The notes under the pieces: model-generated
The model's database searches: none
Seen by the model: only the letters and a program-made list of their open reading frames with translations
Told to the model about the DNA's origin: nothing
Shown: piece after piece, positions 54,256-61,989 of the stretch
How positions within the stretch are numbered: the first letter of the stretch is position 1
Layout of the letters: each line of letters begins with the position of its first letter
Made by a program: the position numbers and the translations under genes
NCBI GenBank assembly: GCA_017436345.1
Contig: JAFSDH010000001.1
Span: forward strand, 1 to 64,000
Direction of reading: 5' to 3'
DNA length: 64,000 bases
Source of the DNA: Bacilli bacterium
GTDB taxonomy: Bacteria; Bacillota_I; Bacilli_A; RF39; UBA660

Positions 54256-55881
54256 CTAAATAGTTTTATCTTTTTTCTTTTTACTCTTTTTTGTTTTTGT
54301 TTTTTTATTTTTTGGTTCTTCTTTTTCAAACACTTCATTTACTAATTCATTTAAATCATTTTCATCATTTGTTTTTTCATTAGTAATTCGATTTAATTCT
54401 TCTTCAGTTTCTCTAATTAATTTTTCTTTTTCTAAACTAGATACTTTATCTTCTTTTTTATTTTTTAAATCTCTTAATTGTAGTTCTTGAGTTCCTATTT
54501 TTTCAATTTCTTCATGTATTTCCTTTTCTTCTTTAGAAAGTTCATTATCACTAGATATTTTTTCTATAATAGGTGCTTCTACTTCAGTATTTTTTTTCTT
54601 TTTACCTTTAAGTAATAGAGATATTAATATAATGATATAAGTTAAGAAAATAAATCCTAATAATCCAATTATGATATATTTATATATTTCATCATCATTT
54701 TTTTCTTCAACAATAACAGATTCTTCTTTAATTATTTCTTTTTGTACAGTATTTTCATCTTCATCATAACGATATAGATTTTCTTTTCCTGTTGTTAGAT
54801 TTATTGCATAGAAGTAATAATAGTTATCATTTAAAATATAAGCTGTTACTATTTCATCATTAATATTAAGTTCTTTTTTATTATTATTATTTTCTACTTC
54901 TTTATCTATTATATATAAAGTAAGTCCTGAAAAAGTAAGTTGATTATATTTAGTATATGTATTTTCATCTTTATTATAAATATATAATTCAATATTACCT
55001 TCAGAATCTTTTAAACCTACTAAAGTTAAATTTGCTTTTTCGTTAAATAGAGCAGGAACTTCGTTTTCATCAATTGTAGTTGTATTTTCAATAAAGTCGC
55101 TATTAGGTGATTCTAATAATTTTGCTTTTCTTACAACTGTGTAATCTTTACTATTGATCGTTACAGTTATTGGATCTAATTCTTCCACAATAGCATTGAT
55201 TGTATAAGTTTTAGTAGAACCGTTTTCAGCAGTTACAACTATTTTAATTGTATTAGAACCATCTTCAACGGTCTTTTTTCCTAAGCCTTCAACACTTGCA
55301 GAAGAATCTGCTTTTTTACCTGTTATATTTATTGATTCTGTATTAGCCGGTAAATTAACTGTATATGAAGTAACAGTTGATGAGAAACTAGGGGATAGGG
55401 TATATCCCTCAACTGCTAAGCTAGATAGTTTATTATTACTTGAATAACTAGCTTCTAGCTCCGCTTGAGTTATTATTTTAACACTTTTTGATTTAGATGT
55501 AAATTTAACTTCTTCATCGCCTTCCATTGTAGCTCCAATAGCATTAAATGTTAGTGATGCTGTACCGGCTTTTTTAGCTTTAAATGTAAAGGTATACGTT
55601 TTACTTTTAACACCATTTCCAGAAAATACAGGAGCATCTGATGAATTGCCACTTGTTAGATTAAGCATTGATGAATTATATGAAATATCATATTGTAGTG
55701 CTACCATATATTTAGGAGAAGATACTGTTACTGTAAATTTTACAGAATCTCCAACAACGACTGTTGATTTGTTTGATGATATAGAAATTGTCCCTGTTGC
55801 AGCATCTGCTTTTATAGTTGAAAAAGTAAAGATACTTAACAATATGACAAAAGTTGATATTATTTTTTTTATTTTTCCCAT
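54256..55881 (-). CDS. Membrane-anchored cohesin-like protein
   Basis: A 541-aa surface protein. A signal peptide (1-27) precedes a cohesin-like domain (about 29-136), with TISISSNKSTVVVGDSVKFT, a YMVALQYDISYNSSMLNL strand pair and GTASLTFNAIG. A cadherin-like beta-sandwich (about 151-233) follows, then an unknown domain, one membrane segment (401-424) and a basic/acidic cytoplasmic tail. Cohesins bind dockerins, and the next gene upstream encodes a dockerin protein. It would thus display a docking site on the cell surface. The cohesin call is by pattern and is the less certain half of the pair. Confidence 0.78.
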   Translation of the reverse strand: MGKIKKIISTFVILLSIFTFSTIKADAATGTISISSNKSTVVVGDSVKFTVTVSSPKYMVALQYDISYNSSMLNLTSGNSSDAPVFSGNGVKSKTYTFTFKAKKAGTASLTFNAIGATMEGDEEVKFTSKSKSVKIITQAELEASYSSNNKLSSLAVEGYTLSPSFSSTVTSYTVNLPANTESINITGKKADSSASVEGLGKKTVEDGSNTIKIVVTAENGSTKTYTINAIVEELDPITVTINSKDYTVVRKAKLLESPNSDFIENTTTIDENEVPALFNEKANLTLVGLKDSEGNIELYIYNKDENTYTKYNQLTFSGLTLYIIDKEVENNNNKKELNINDEIVTAYILNDNYYYFYAINLTTGKENLYRYDEDENTVQKEIIKEESVIVEEKNDDEIYKYIIIGLLGFIFLTYIIILISLLLKGKKKKNTEVEAPIIEKISSDNELSKEEKEIHEEIEKIGTQELQLRDLKNKKEDKVSSLEKEKLIRETEEELNRITNEKTNDENDLNELVNEVFEKEEPKNKKTKTKKSKKKKDKTI

Positions 55882-55891
55882 TTTTATCCTC

Positions 55892-58045
55892 CTATGATTG
55901 TGATATATTACTTTTCTTTAAAAGTTGTTTTTGAAAATTTGCTAAGTCAAGAATTGTTATTTTTCCATCTTTGTTTGTATCAGTTGCTTTTAAATTAGCT
56001 CCAGTCAAAGTAGATTTTTTTAATAAGTGTTTTTGAACATTAGCTAAATCTAAAATTGTTATTTTTCCATCAGCATTATTATCACCATAAATAATAACTG
56101 TGTAAGTTATAGTTTCATTATTTGAAATAATTGTTATTTTATCTCCTGTTACAATTGAACCACTTGTTTTAGCTTTATTACTACTATTAGTTATATTAAT
56201 ACTTGCATATTTATTAGCATTTTGTAATTTTGTGATTGTTCCTTGAACAGTTGAACCTAATGTGAAATTAGATAGATACATATTTTCTTTTACATTATAT
56301 CCAGAAGCTGTTATTGTTTCTTTGACAGTAGGATAAGTAGTAGGTTCATTACTATTATTATTTTCTTGATTTTCATCTTTTTCATTTTCTGTTGTATTAT
56401 CATTGTCACCTACATTATCGTTTGTATTATCCTCTTCTTCTTTTTCATCAGGTTTATCGGTTTCTTCTTCAATTATTTCTTCTGGTCTATTAATAGTAAC
56501 TGTGTATGTTCTTGTTGTTCCATTTTGAGCTGTTACTATGATATTTACGATTGTTGTTAAATCATTTAGGTTTATTGTACCTGTACCAGTTGTTTTAGCA
56601 TTTGAATTAATTGTTGTTGCACCTAATGAAACTGATTTTGTACCAGCTGGAACGTTTACTGTGTATTTTGTTTCTTCCGCATCAAAGTTTGTAACGCTTG
56701 TACCATTAATTGTTAACGTTTTTAACCAGTTATTTGGATTACCAGTAGCAGGTAGAGAAGTTGATGAAGGTATTCCTTCATAAATTGGAATTTGGAATAC
56801 AAATGGGTAATCTAATATTCCCATACTGTTATATGATGATTTTGTTGTTGATGCACTAGATGCAACTGCACGAATATTTGACATGTATTGATGATAATAA
56901 GGTTTAGTTGCATTTTTTGATGTGTTCCATTTTTGGAAGTAAGCAGTGTTTTGTCCAGCATCAATATATCCTGATACAATCCAACTAGCACCACCAACGA
57001 TAGCTTTTTGTTTTGTATTCCATCCTTTTTTAACAGCATAAGCTAGACCATTACAAACTGGTTTAGTTCCAGCTGTTGCTTGAATATTATAAAAATTATA
57101 ATATCCAGTATAATCAGTAGAACAATATGTTTTGGTTGTTCCACTTGTTGCATATCCTGATGATAATCCAACTTCTTGTCTAGTTAATGCAGCTAAATAA
57201 ATAGGAGAGACATTATATGAATTTGCTGCTTCCATATAATATGGGATTAAATCATTATAGAAATCAGTATAAAGAATTGCTTTTACAGCAGTAGATGTTT
57301 GATAAGAACTATAATAGTTTAAATCTTCAAACATGAATATTCCTGATTCGTTTAAAAAGTTTCTTGGATCCATGTAATACTCTATTGTTTTAGTATTAGC
57401 TTGAAACCAAGTAGAACCATCTTTGGCAGTAAATTTATCTTTATACCAATTATAGTAACCATCACCAGTATTTAAATATCCTTGTGTAGATGATGATGTT
57501 GATTGATAAAGACTTCTGCCACTAACGTTTTCATTTTTTAAAGCATCTGACCAATTATCTCTAGTCTTTACTCCAACAAATACCCAGTTCGGATGTGATT
57601 TATGTAGCTCACGTAATTTAACTTTATAACTTTCTGGAAAACCTTGATTTGTTAAATATGTTTCAAATTCAGCATCCGTCATTGTAGCCATGTTTGATGT
57701 TGGTGTTTCTATTTCATTATCAGAACTAGAACCCGTTATTTCTACATATCTACTACAAGCATAGCCGCTATATTCTCCATAAGTTATTTTGTGCCAATAT
57801 CCAGTAGAGCATCCAGTAGATGAATCATTGGTAGGAACGTTTTGTTCATTTACAGTAACAATAGCGTTATGCGGTACTGTAATAACTTTATCGTAACTAG
57901 TACCAGCATTTTTTCTTAATTTTACTCCTGTAGTAGATGATATTCTACCATAATCTACCGCATAAGCAGTATTTATATTGAAGGCTAAAATTGATATTGT
58001 AATAATTGTTAGTAATATTGATTTTATTAATTTGTTTTTATTCAT
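55892..58045 (-). CDS. Secreted glucosaminidase with SH3, cadherin-like and dockerin domains
   Basis: A 717-aa secreted autolysin-like protein. The order is a signal peptide (1-29), a bacterial SH3 domain (about 32-103), a beta-N-acetylglucosaminidase domain (about 115-420, likely catalytic E291 in TRQEVG), a cadherin-like beta-sandwich (about 441-520), an acidic linker, a beta domain, and a type I dockerin (654-717). The dockerin has two calcium loops, DNNADGKITILD and DTNKDGKITILD, each with the D-x-N/D-x-D-x3-T-x2-D pattern. The cohesin-like gene lies 10 bases downstream, suggesting it is the anchor for this enzyme. Confidence 0.92.
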   Translation of the reverse strand: MNKNKLIKSILLTIITISILAFNINTAYAVDYGRISSTTGVKLRKNAGTSYDKVITVPHNAIVTVNEQNVPTNDSSTGCSTGYWHKITYGEYSGYACSRYVEITGSSSDNEIETPTSNMATMTDAEFETYLTNQGFPESYKVKLRELHKSHPNWVFVGVKTRDNWSDALKNENVSGRSLYQSTSSSTQGYLNTGDGYYNWYKDKFTAKDGSTWFQANTKTIEYYMDPRNFLNESGIFMFEDLNYYSSYQTSTAVKAILYTDFYNDLIPYYMEAANSYNVSPIYLAALTRQEVGLSSGYATSGTTKTYCSTDYTGYYNFYNIQATAGTKPVCNGLAYAVKKGWNTKQKAIVGGASWIVSGYIDAGQNTAYFQKWNTSKNATKPYYHQYMSNIRAVASSASTTKSSYNSMGILDYPFVFQIPIYEGIPSSTSLPATGNPNNWLKTLTINGTSVTNFDAEETKYTVNVPAGTKSVSLGATTINSNAKTTGTGTINLNDLTTIVNIIVTAQNGTTRTYTVTINRPEEIIEEETDKPDEKEEEDNTNDNVGDNDNTTENEKDENQENNNSNEPTTYPTVKETITASGYNVKENMYLSNFTLGSTVQGTITKLQNANKYASINITNSSNKAKTSGSIVTGDKITIISNNETITYTVIIYGDNNADGKITILDLANVQKHLLKKSTLTGANLKATDTNKDGKITILDLANFQKQLLKKSNISQS

Positions 58046-58091
58046 AGATTCATCTCCTTTGCCTAATAATCCATTTTGATTTTATATATAT

Positions 58092-58121
58092 ATTATATAT
58101 ATAAAAATTTTAAAAGTCCAA
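58092..58121 (-). promoter_or_regulatory. Promoter of the dockerin-cohesin-LCP cluster
   Basis: On the minus strand TTGGAC (58116-58121), 18 bases, TATAAT (58092-58097). An AT-alternating tract surrounds the -10. Confidence 0.5.
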
Positions 58122-58166
58122 CGATGCAGGAAATGTTATGGATATAGGGGTGTAACTAGACATTTT

Positions 58167-58195
58167 TTGACAAAATTTGTCTTTTATGATATAAT
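58167..58195 (+). promoter_or_regulatory. Consensus promoter of the polysaccharide locus
   Basis: TTGACA (58167-58172), 17 bases, TATAAT (58190-58195) with TG at 58187-58188. All positions match consensus, so strong expression is expected. Confidence 0.85.
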
Positions 58196-58222
58196 ACTTG
58201 ACATTTGTTAGGGGGGATTTGT

Positions 58223-59281
58223 GTGAGTAAGATTTCAGTTATTGTACCTGCTTATAATACTGGTAGTAAATTAAGAGAATGTGTAGATAGTATACTTAAT
58301 CAAAGTCATAAAGATTTGGAAGTAATTTTAGTTGATGATTGTTCTTTAGATGATACATATTCAATCATGTGTGAATATCAAGAAAAAGATAGTCGTGTTA
58401 AAGCATTTAGAAATACAATTAATAGTGGGGCAGGTCATTCGAGGAATGTTGGTTTAGAAGTAGCAACAGGTGAATATATTACTTTTGTTGATAGTGATGA
58501 TTATTTAGATTTAGATACGTATTCTGCTGTTCAAGATGCGATTAATTTAAATAATAATCCTGATATTATTCGTTTTGATCAAAATAGTTTTTTAGATATG
58601 GGACGTTTAAAAGTAAATTTAAATTTTTTTACTAATAATGTTTATAATGGTAAAACAGGTGTATTAGTGCCAAGTCGAGAACAAAGATATGTATCTTTAG
58701 AGTCACCTGGTGTATGTAATAAAGTTTTTAAACGTAGTTTAATTGGAGAAACAAGATTTGTTGAAGGATTAAAGTGGGAAGATTATCCTTTTTGTACTTT
58801 TTTACTTGCTAAAGCTAATCAAGTTGTTTTCATAAGAGATGGTGGTTATAATTATCGTCATTCTTTAAAATGCAATAATACAACTTTAGGTGATGTAAAA
58901 AAGCCAAGTAGTCGTATGTTAGAAATATATGATTGTTGTGATATTTTAAGTGAGGAATTTAAAGAAGCTGGAATTTATGAACTATATGAAAAAGCATTGA
59001 AAAGTAATCAAAAGATACATTCTGTTCAAAGAGTTAGAGATGTTATGTTTTCTAAAGCTTATGGGCCTGAACAAAAGAACGAATTAATTAATTCGCTTCT
59101 TAATTTAACAGAAATTAAATATGGAAATGTATTTACAGACCCTATGTATTTATCTTTGAAGAAAGAAAAATTATTTTATCGTGCTCGTATGGGAATTGTA
59201 GAGAAGGCATATAGTAATCCTGATACGAGAACTGGTAAATCAGAAGAAGTTGTTAGGGAGAAAATAAAAAGATTAGTTTAG
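58223..59281 (+). CDS. Family 2 glycosyltransferase
   Basis: A 352-aa GT-A fold enzyme for polysaccharide or teichoic acid synthesis. The N-terminal SKISVIVPAYNTGSKLRECV, VDDCSLDDT and the DxD in FVDSDDYLD are typical. I chose the GTG at 58223 because TTAGGGGGGA precedes it; the longer frame from 58205 starts inside that site. The C-terminal 150 residues are unknown. The gene opens the locus containing the TagGH-type exporter. Confidence 0.9.
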   Translation: MSKISVIVPAYNTGSKLRECVDSILNQSHKDLEVILVDDCSLDDTYSIMCEYQEKDSRVKAFRNTINSGAGHSRNVGLEVATGEYITFVDSDDYLDLDTYSAVQDAINLNNNPDIIRFDQNSFLDMGRLKVNLNFFTNNVYNGKTGVLVPSREQRYVSLESPGVCNKVFKRSLIGETRFVEGLKWEDYPFCTFLLAKANQVVFIRDGGYNYRHSLKCNNTTLGDVKKPSSRMLEIYDCCDILSEEFKEAGIYELYEKALKSNQKIHSVQRVRDVMFSKAYGPEQKNELINSLLNLTEIKYGNVFTDPMYLSLKKEKLFYRARMGIVEKAYSNPDTRTGKSEEVVREKIKRLV

Positions 59282-59350
59282 TAAGTTGTTTGCTAAATAA
59301 AATCTTATGTAGTATAATTATTTTGTTAAAAATTTTAGTGAGGTAAAAAC

Positions 59351-60133
59351 ATGAAGAGATTTTTTAAAGATATAGGTAGATATTGGAATTATTCGCTATA
59401 TGCGGCAAAATCAGAATTAAAAGCAGAAGTAGCTAATTCGTATTTAAACTGGTTATGGTGGATATTAGATCCTCTTGCATTCATGGTTATATATGTATTT
59501 ATGGTGCAGTTTGTTTTTAATACTAGTGAACAATATTTTCCTGTATTTGTATTTATAGGTCTTACTTGTTGGAATTATTTTAATACAAGTTTAAGTGGAA
59601 GTGTAAAATTAGTTAGTAGTAATAAAGCAATTGTTACAAAAGTTTATGTACCTAAGTATATTTTGCTTTTGGTAAAAACATTTAAATATGCGTTTAAGAT
59701 GATGATTTCTTGGGCGTTAGTAATTGTTCTTATGCTATTTTTTAAAGTTCCATTTCACGCAACAATTGGGTATTGGTTTTTGATTATGCCAGTTTTATTA
59801 GTTGTAACATTTGGTATTTCAACTATTCTTTTACATTTTGGTATATTTGTTGAAGATTTATTTAATGTTACAAATATTGCATTAAAATTATTATTCTATT
59901 TATCTGGTATTTTCTATTCAATAGGTTCAAGACTTTCTGGTACTTTTGGAACAATATTATTAAAATGTAACCCAATAGCGTTTATTATGGATCAATCTAG
60001 AAATGTTTTAATTTATGGTAAGGCTCCAGATTTTGATTGGTTATTAATTTGGTTTGTTATTGGTTGCGTATTATCTTGGATAGGAGTAACTATTATTCAT
60101 AAATATGAAAACAGTTATGCAAAGGTGATTTAA
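59351..60133 (+). CDS. ABC-2 type polysaccharide/teichoic acid export permease
   Basis: A 260-aa permease with about six membrane segments, of the TagG/Wzm type, with the family pattern YLNWLWWILDPLAFMVIYVF at residues 31-50 and a C-terminal SWIGVTIIHKYENSYAKVI. It forms the channel with the ATPase encoded 1 base downstream. GTGAGGTAAAAAC precedes the start. Confidence 0.93.
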   Translation: MKRFFKDIGRYWNYSLYAAKSELKAEVANSYLNWLWWILDPLAFMVIYVFMVQFVFNTSEQYFPVFVFIGLTCWNYFNTSLSGSVKLVSSNKAIVTKVYVPKYILLLVKTFKYAFKMMISWALVIVLMLFFKVPFHATIGYWFLIMPVLLVVTFGISTILLHFGIFVEDLFNVTNIALKLLFYLSGIFYSIGSRLSGTFGTILLKCNPIAFIMDQSRNVLIYGKAPDFDWLLIWFVIGCVLSWIGVTIIHKYENSYAKVI

Positions 60134-60134
60134 T

Positions 60135-60980
60135 ATGAAGAAGAGTACAAAAACTAAAAAGATGAAAAAAGAAGTTTCAATAACAGTAAAAGATTTAAGA
60201 ATTAGATATAGAGGATTAAAAAAGTTTTCAATTAAAAAGTCTCTTCTAAAGATGAAAACTGGTAGATTTGAAATTTTTGAAGCTTTAAAAGGTGTTTCTT
60301 TTGAAGTGGAAAAAGGAAAAATACTTGGTATTGTAGGTAAGAATGGATCAGGTAAAAGTACTTTATTAAGAAGTATTGCAGGAATATTTTCACCTGATAC
60401 TGGTTCAATTGATTTACATGGAAATACTATTTCATTATTAAGTATTGGGGTAGGTTTTCAACCAGCGTTAACTGGGTATGAAAATATTTTCTTATCTGGG
60501 ATGTTACTTGGTTTTTCTGAAGAACAAGTTAAAGAAAAATTAGATGATATTATTGAGTTTTCAGAATTAGGAGATTTTATTTATAGTCCTGTTAAAACAT
60601 ATTCTAGTGGTATGTATTCTAAACTTGCATTTTCAATAACAGCAATTTTAGAAACAGATATTATGTTAATTGATGAAGTTTTAAGTGTAGGAGATATTCA
60701 ATTTAAAGCTAAGAGCTATGCTAAAATGAAGGAATTAATTGATGATGAAAATCGTACTGTTGTAATTGTTTCGCATTCAACTGCAACTTTAAGAGAACTT
60801 TGTGATGAAATACTTTGGTTACATGAAGGTAATATAAAAATGCAAGGTGATTGTGATGAAGTATTAGATAAGTATCAAGAGTTTATGGAAAGTGATGCTA
60901 AGAAAAGAGAAGAAGCTAAACAAAAAGAAGAAGAAGAGCTTGCAAAAGCTATTAAAAAGCAAAATAAGAAGAGTGCATAA
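60135..60980 (+). CDS. ABC exporter ATPase (TagH/Wzt type)
   Basis: A 281-aa ATPase that powers export of a wall polymer. Walker A GKNGSGKST lies near residue 75, the polymer-exporter block SIGVGFQPALTGYENI follows, and the signature is YSSGMYSK. Walker B is MLIDEVLSVGD. The C-terminal tail is only a charged helix (about 250-281), without the large substrate-reading domain of some Wzt proteins. AAAGGTGATTTA, which overlaps the permease stop, is its ribosome site. The stop lies inside a terminator. Confidence 0.94.
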   Translation: MKKSTKTKKMKKEVSITVKDLRIRYRGLKKFSIKKSLLKMKTGRFEIFEALKGVSFEVEKGKILGIVGKNGSGKSTLLRSIAGIFSPDTGSIDLHGNTISLLSIGVGFQPALTGYENIFLSGMLLGFSEEQVKEKLDDIIEFSELGDFIYSPVKTYSSGMYSKLAFSITAILETDIMLIDEVLSVGDIQFKAKSYAKMKELIDDENRTVVIVSHSTATLRELCDEILWLHEGNIKMQGDCDEVLDKYQEFMESDAKKREEAKQKEEEELAKAIKKQNKKSA

Positions 60981-60988
60981 CTCTTTTT
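60960..60988 (+). terminator. Rho-independent terminator overlapping the ATPase stop
   Basis: AAGAGT, GCATA loop, ACTCTT and T residues. Confidence 0.75.
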
Positions 60989-61003
60989 TCTTTTGGTTAT
61001 AAA

Positions 61004-61012
61004 TGGTATAAT
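61004..61012 (+). promoter_or_regulatory. Extended -10 promoter of the second GT2 gene
   Basis: TGGTATAAT, a TGn-extended -10, 16 bases before the start. A -35 is not evident. Confidence 0.5.
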
Positions 61013-61027
61013 TAATGTGGTGATATC

Positions 61028-61984
61028 ATGGTAAAAGTTAGTGTTATAGTACCTGTTTATAATATGGAAAAATATTTAGATGAATGTTTATCCAGCCTTG
61101 TTAATCAAACTTTCAAAGACTATGAAATTATTGTTATTAATGATGGGAGTAATGATTCTAGTATAAAGATAATGAATGATTATAAAAGGAGATATTCTAA
61201 GTTAATTAGAGTTTTTTCTAATGAGAATCAAGGTATTAGTAAAACGAGAAATTTTGGAATAGAAAAAGCAAAGGGGGAATATATAACTTTTATTGATAGT
61301 GATGATTATGTTGAAAAAACTTTTTTAAAGGATATGTATAATAAAATAACCACTACTAAAAGTGATATTTGTGTATGTGATTATTATACTGTTAATGAAA
61401 ATGATGAAGTTAAAGAGTATAAATTATCCAGTTTTGAAGATTCATCAATAAAGAATAATCCACAACTTTTGTTTATAATTAATTCATCACCATGGAATAA
61501 ATTATATAAAAAGAGTTTATTTAAAGATTTAAAATTTGAGGTAATTAAATATGAAGATCTATTATTAATACCGAAGTTGTTAGTATGTTCAAAGAAAATA
61601 ACAAAGTTAAATAAATGTTTAAATTATTATCGAATCAGAGAAAATAGTGAGACAACTACTCATGATAAGAAAGTTTTTGATATATTAAAAATACTTGGTA
61701 ATTTGAATAAATTTTTTAAAGATAAAGAGTTATTTGATAACTGTTACTTAGAAATAGAATATTTTAATATTTATCGTGTAACAATGTATATTATTCAGCA
61801 AAGATATCAACAAGATAGAGAAATTAGAAAAGAATTTATTAATAATGCTTATAAACATTTAGATACTAATTTTCCTAATTGGAGAAATAATGTTTATTAT
61901 AAGAAGAGAAGAAGTTTTATAAAGCGAATGATTGAAAGTAATGAAGTTTTATCTAAAATATATGTTAATGTTTTTAGTAGGTGA
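61028..61984 (+). CDS. Family 2 glycosyltransferase
   Basis: A 318-aa GT-A enzyme. KVSVIVPVYNMEKYLDECL opens it, with NDGSNDSS and the metal-binding DSDDYV near residue 90. AEGD-like KYEDLLLIPKL marks the acceptor region. GGTGATATC precedes the ATG. It ends 5 bases before the next start, whose AGGTGAT site lies within its last codons. TGA is its stop codon. Confidence 0.93.
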   Translation: MVKVSVIVPVYNMEKYLDECLSSLVNQTFKDYEIIVINDGSNDSSIKIMNDYKRRYSKLIRVFSNENQGISKTRNFGIEKAKGEYITFIDSDDYVEKTFLKDMYNKITTTKSDICVCDYYTVNENDEVKEYKLSSFEDSSIKNNPQLLFIINSSPWNKLYKKSLFKDLKFEVIKYEDLLLIPKLLVCSKKITKLNKCLNYYRIRENSETTTHDKKVFDILKILGNLNKFFKDKELFDNCYLEIEYFNIYRVTMYIIQQRYQQDREIRKEFINNAYKHLDTNFPNWRNNVYYKKRRSFIKRMIESNEVLSKIYVNVFSR

Positions 61985-61989
61985 TAGAG

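Noticed and set aside
58081..58103. Alternating TA tract upstream of the autolysin gene as a mobile element end or origin
   Set aside because: It is simple low-complexity sequence around a -10 element, with no flanking repeats or DnaA boxes.
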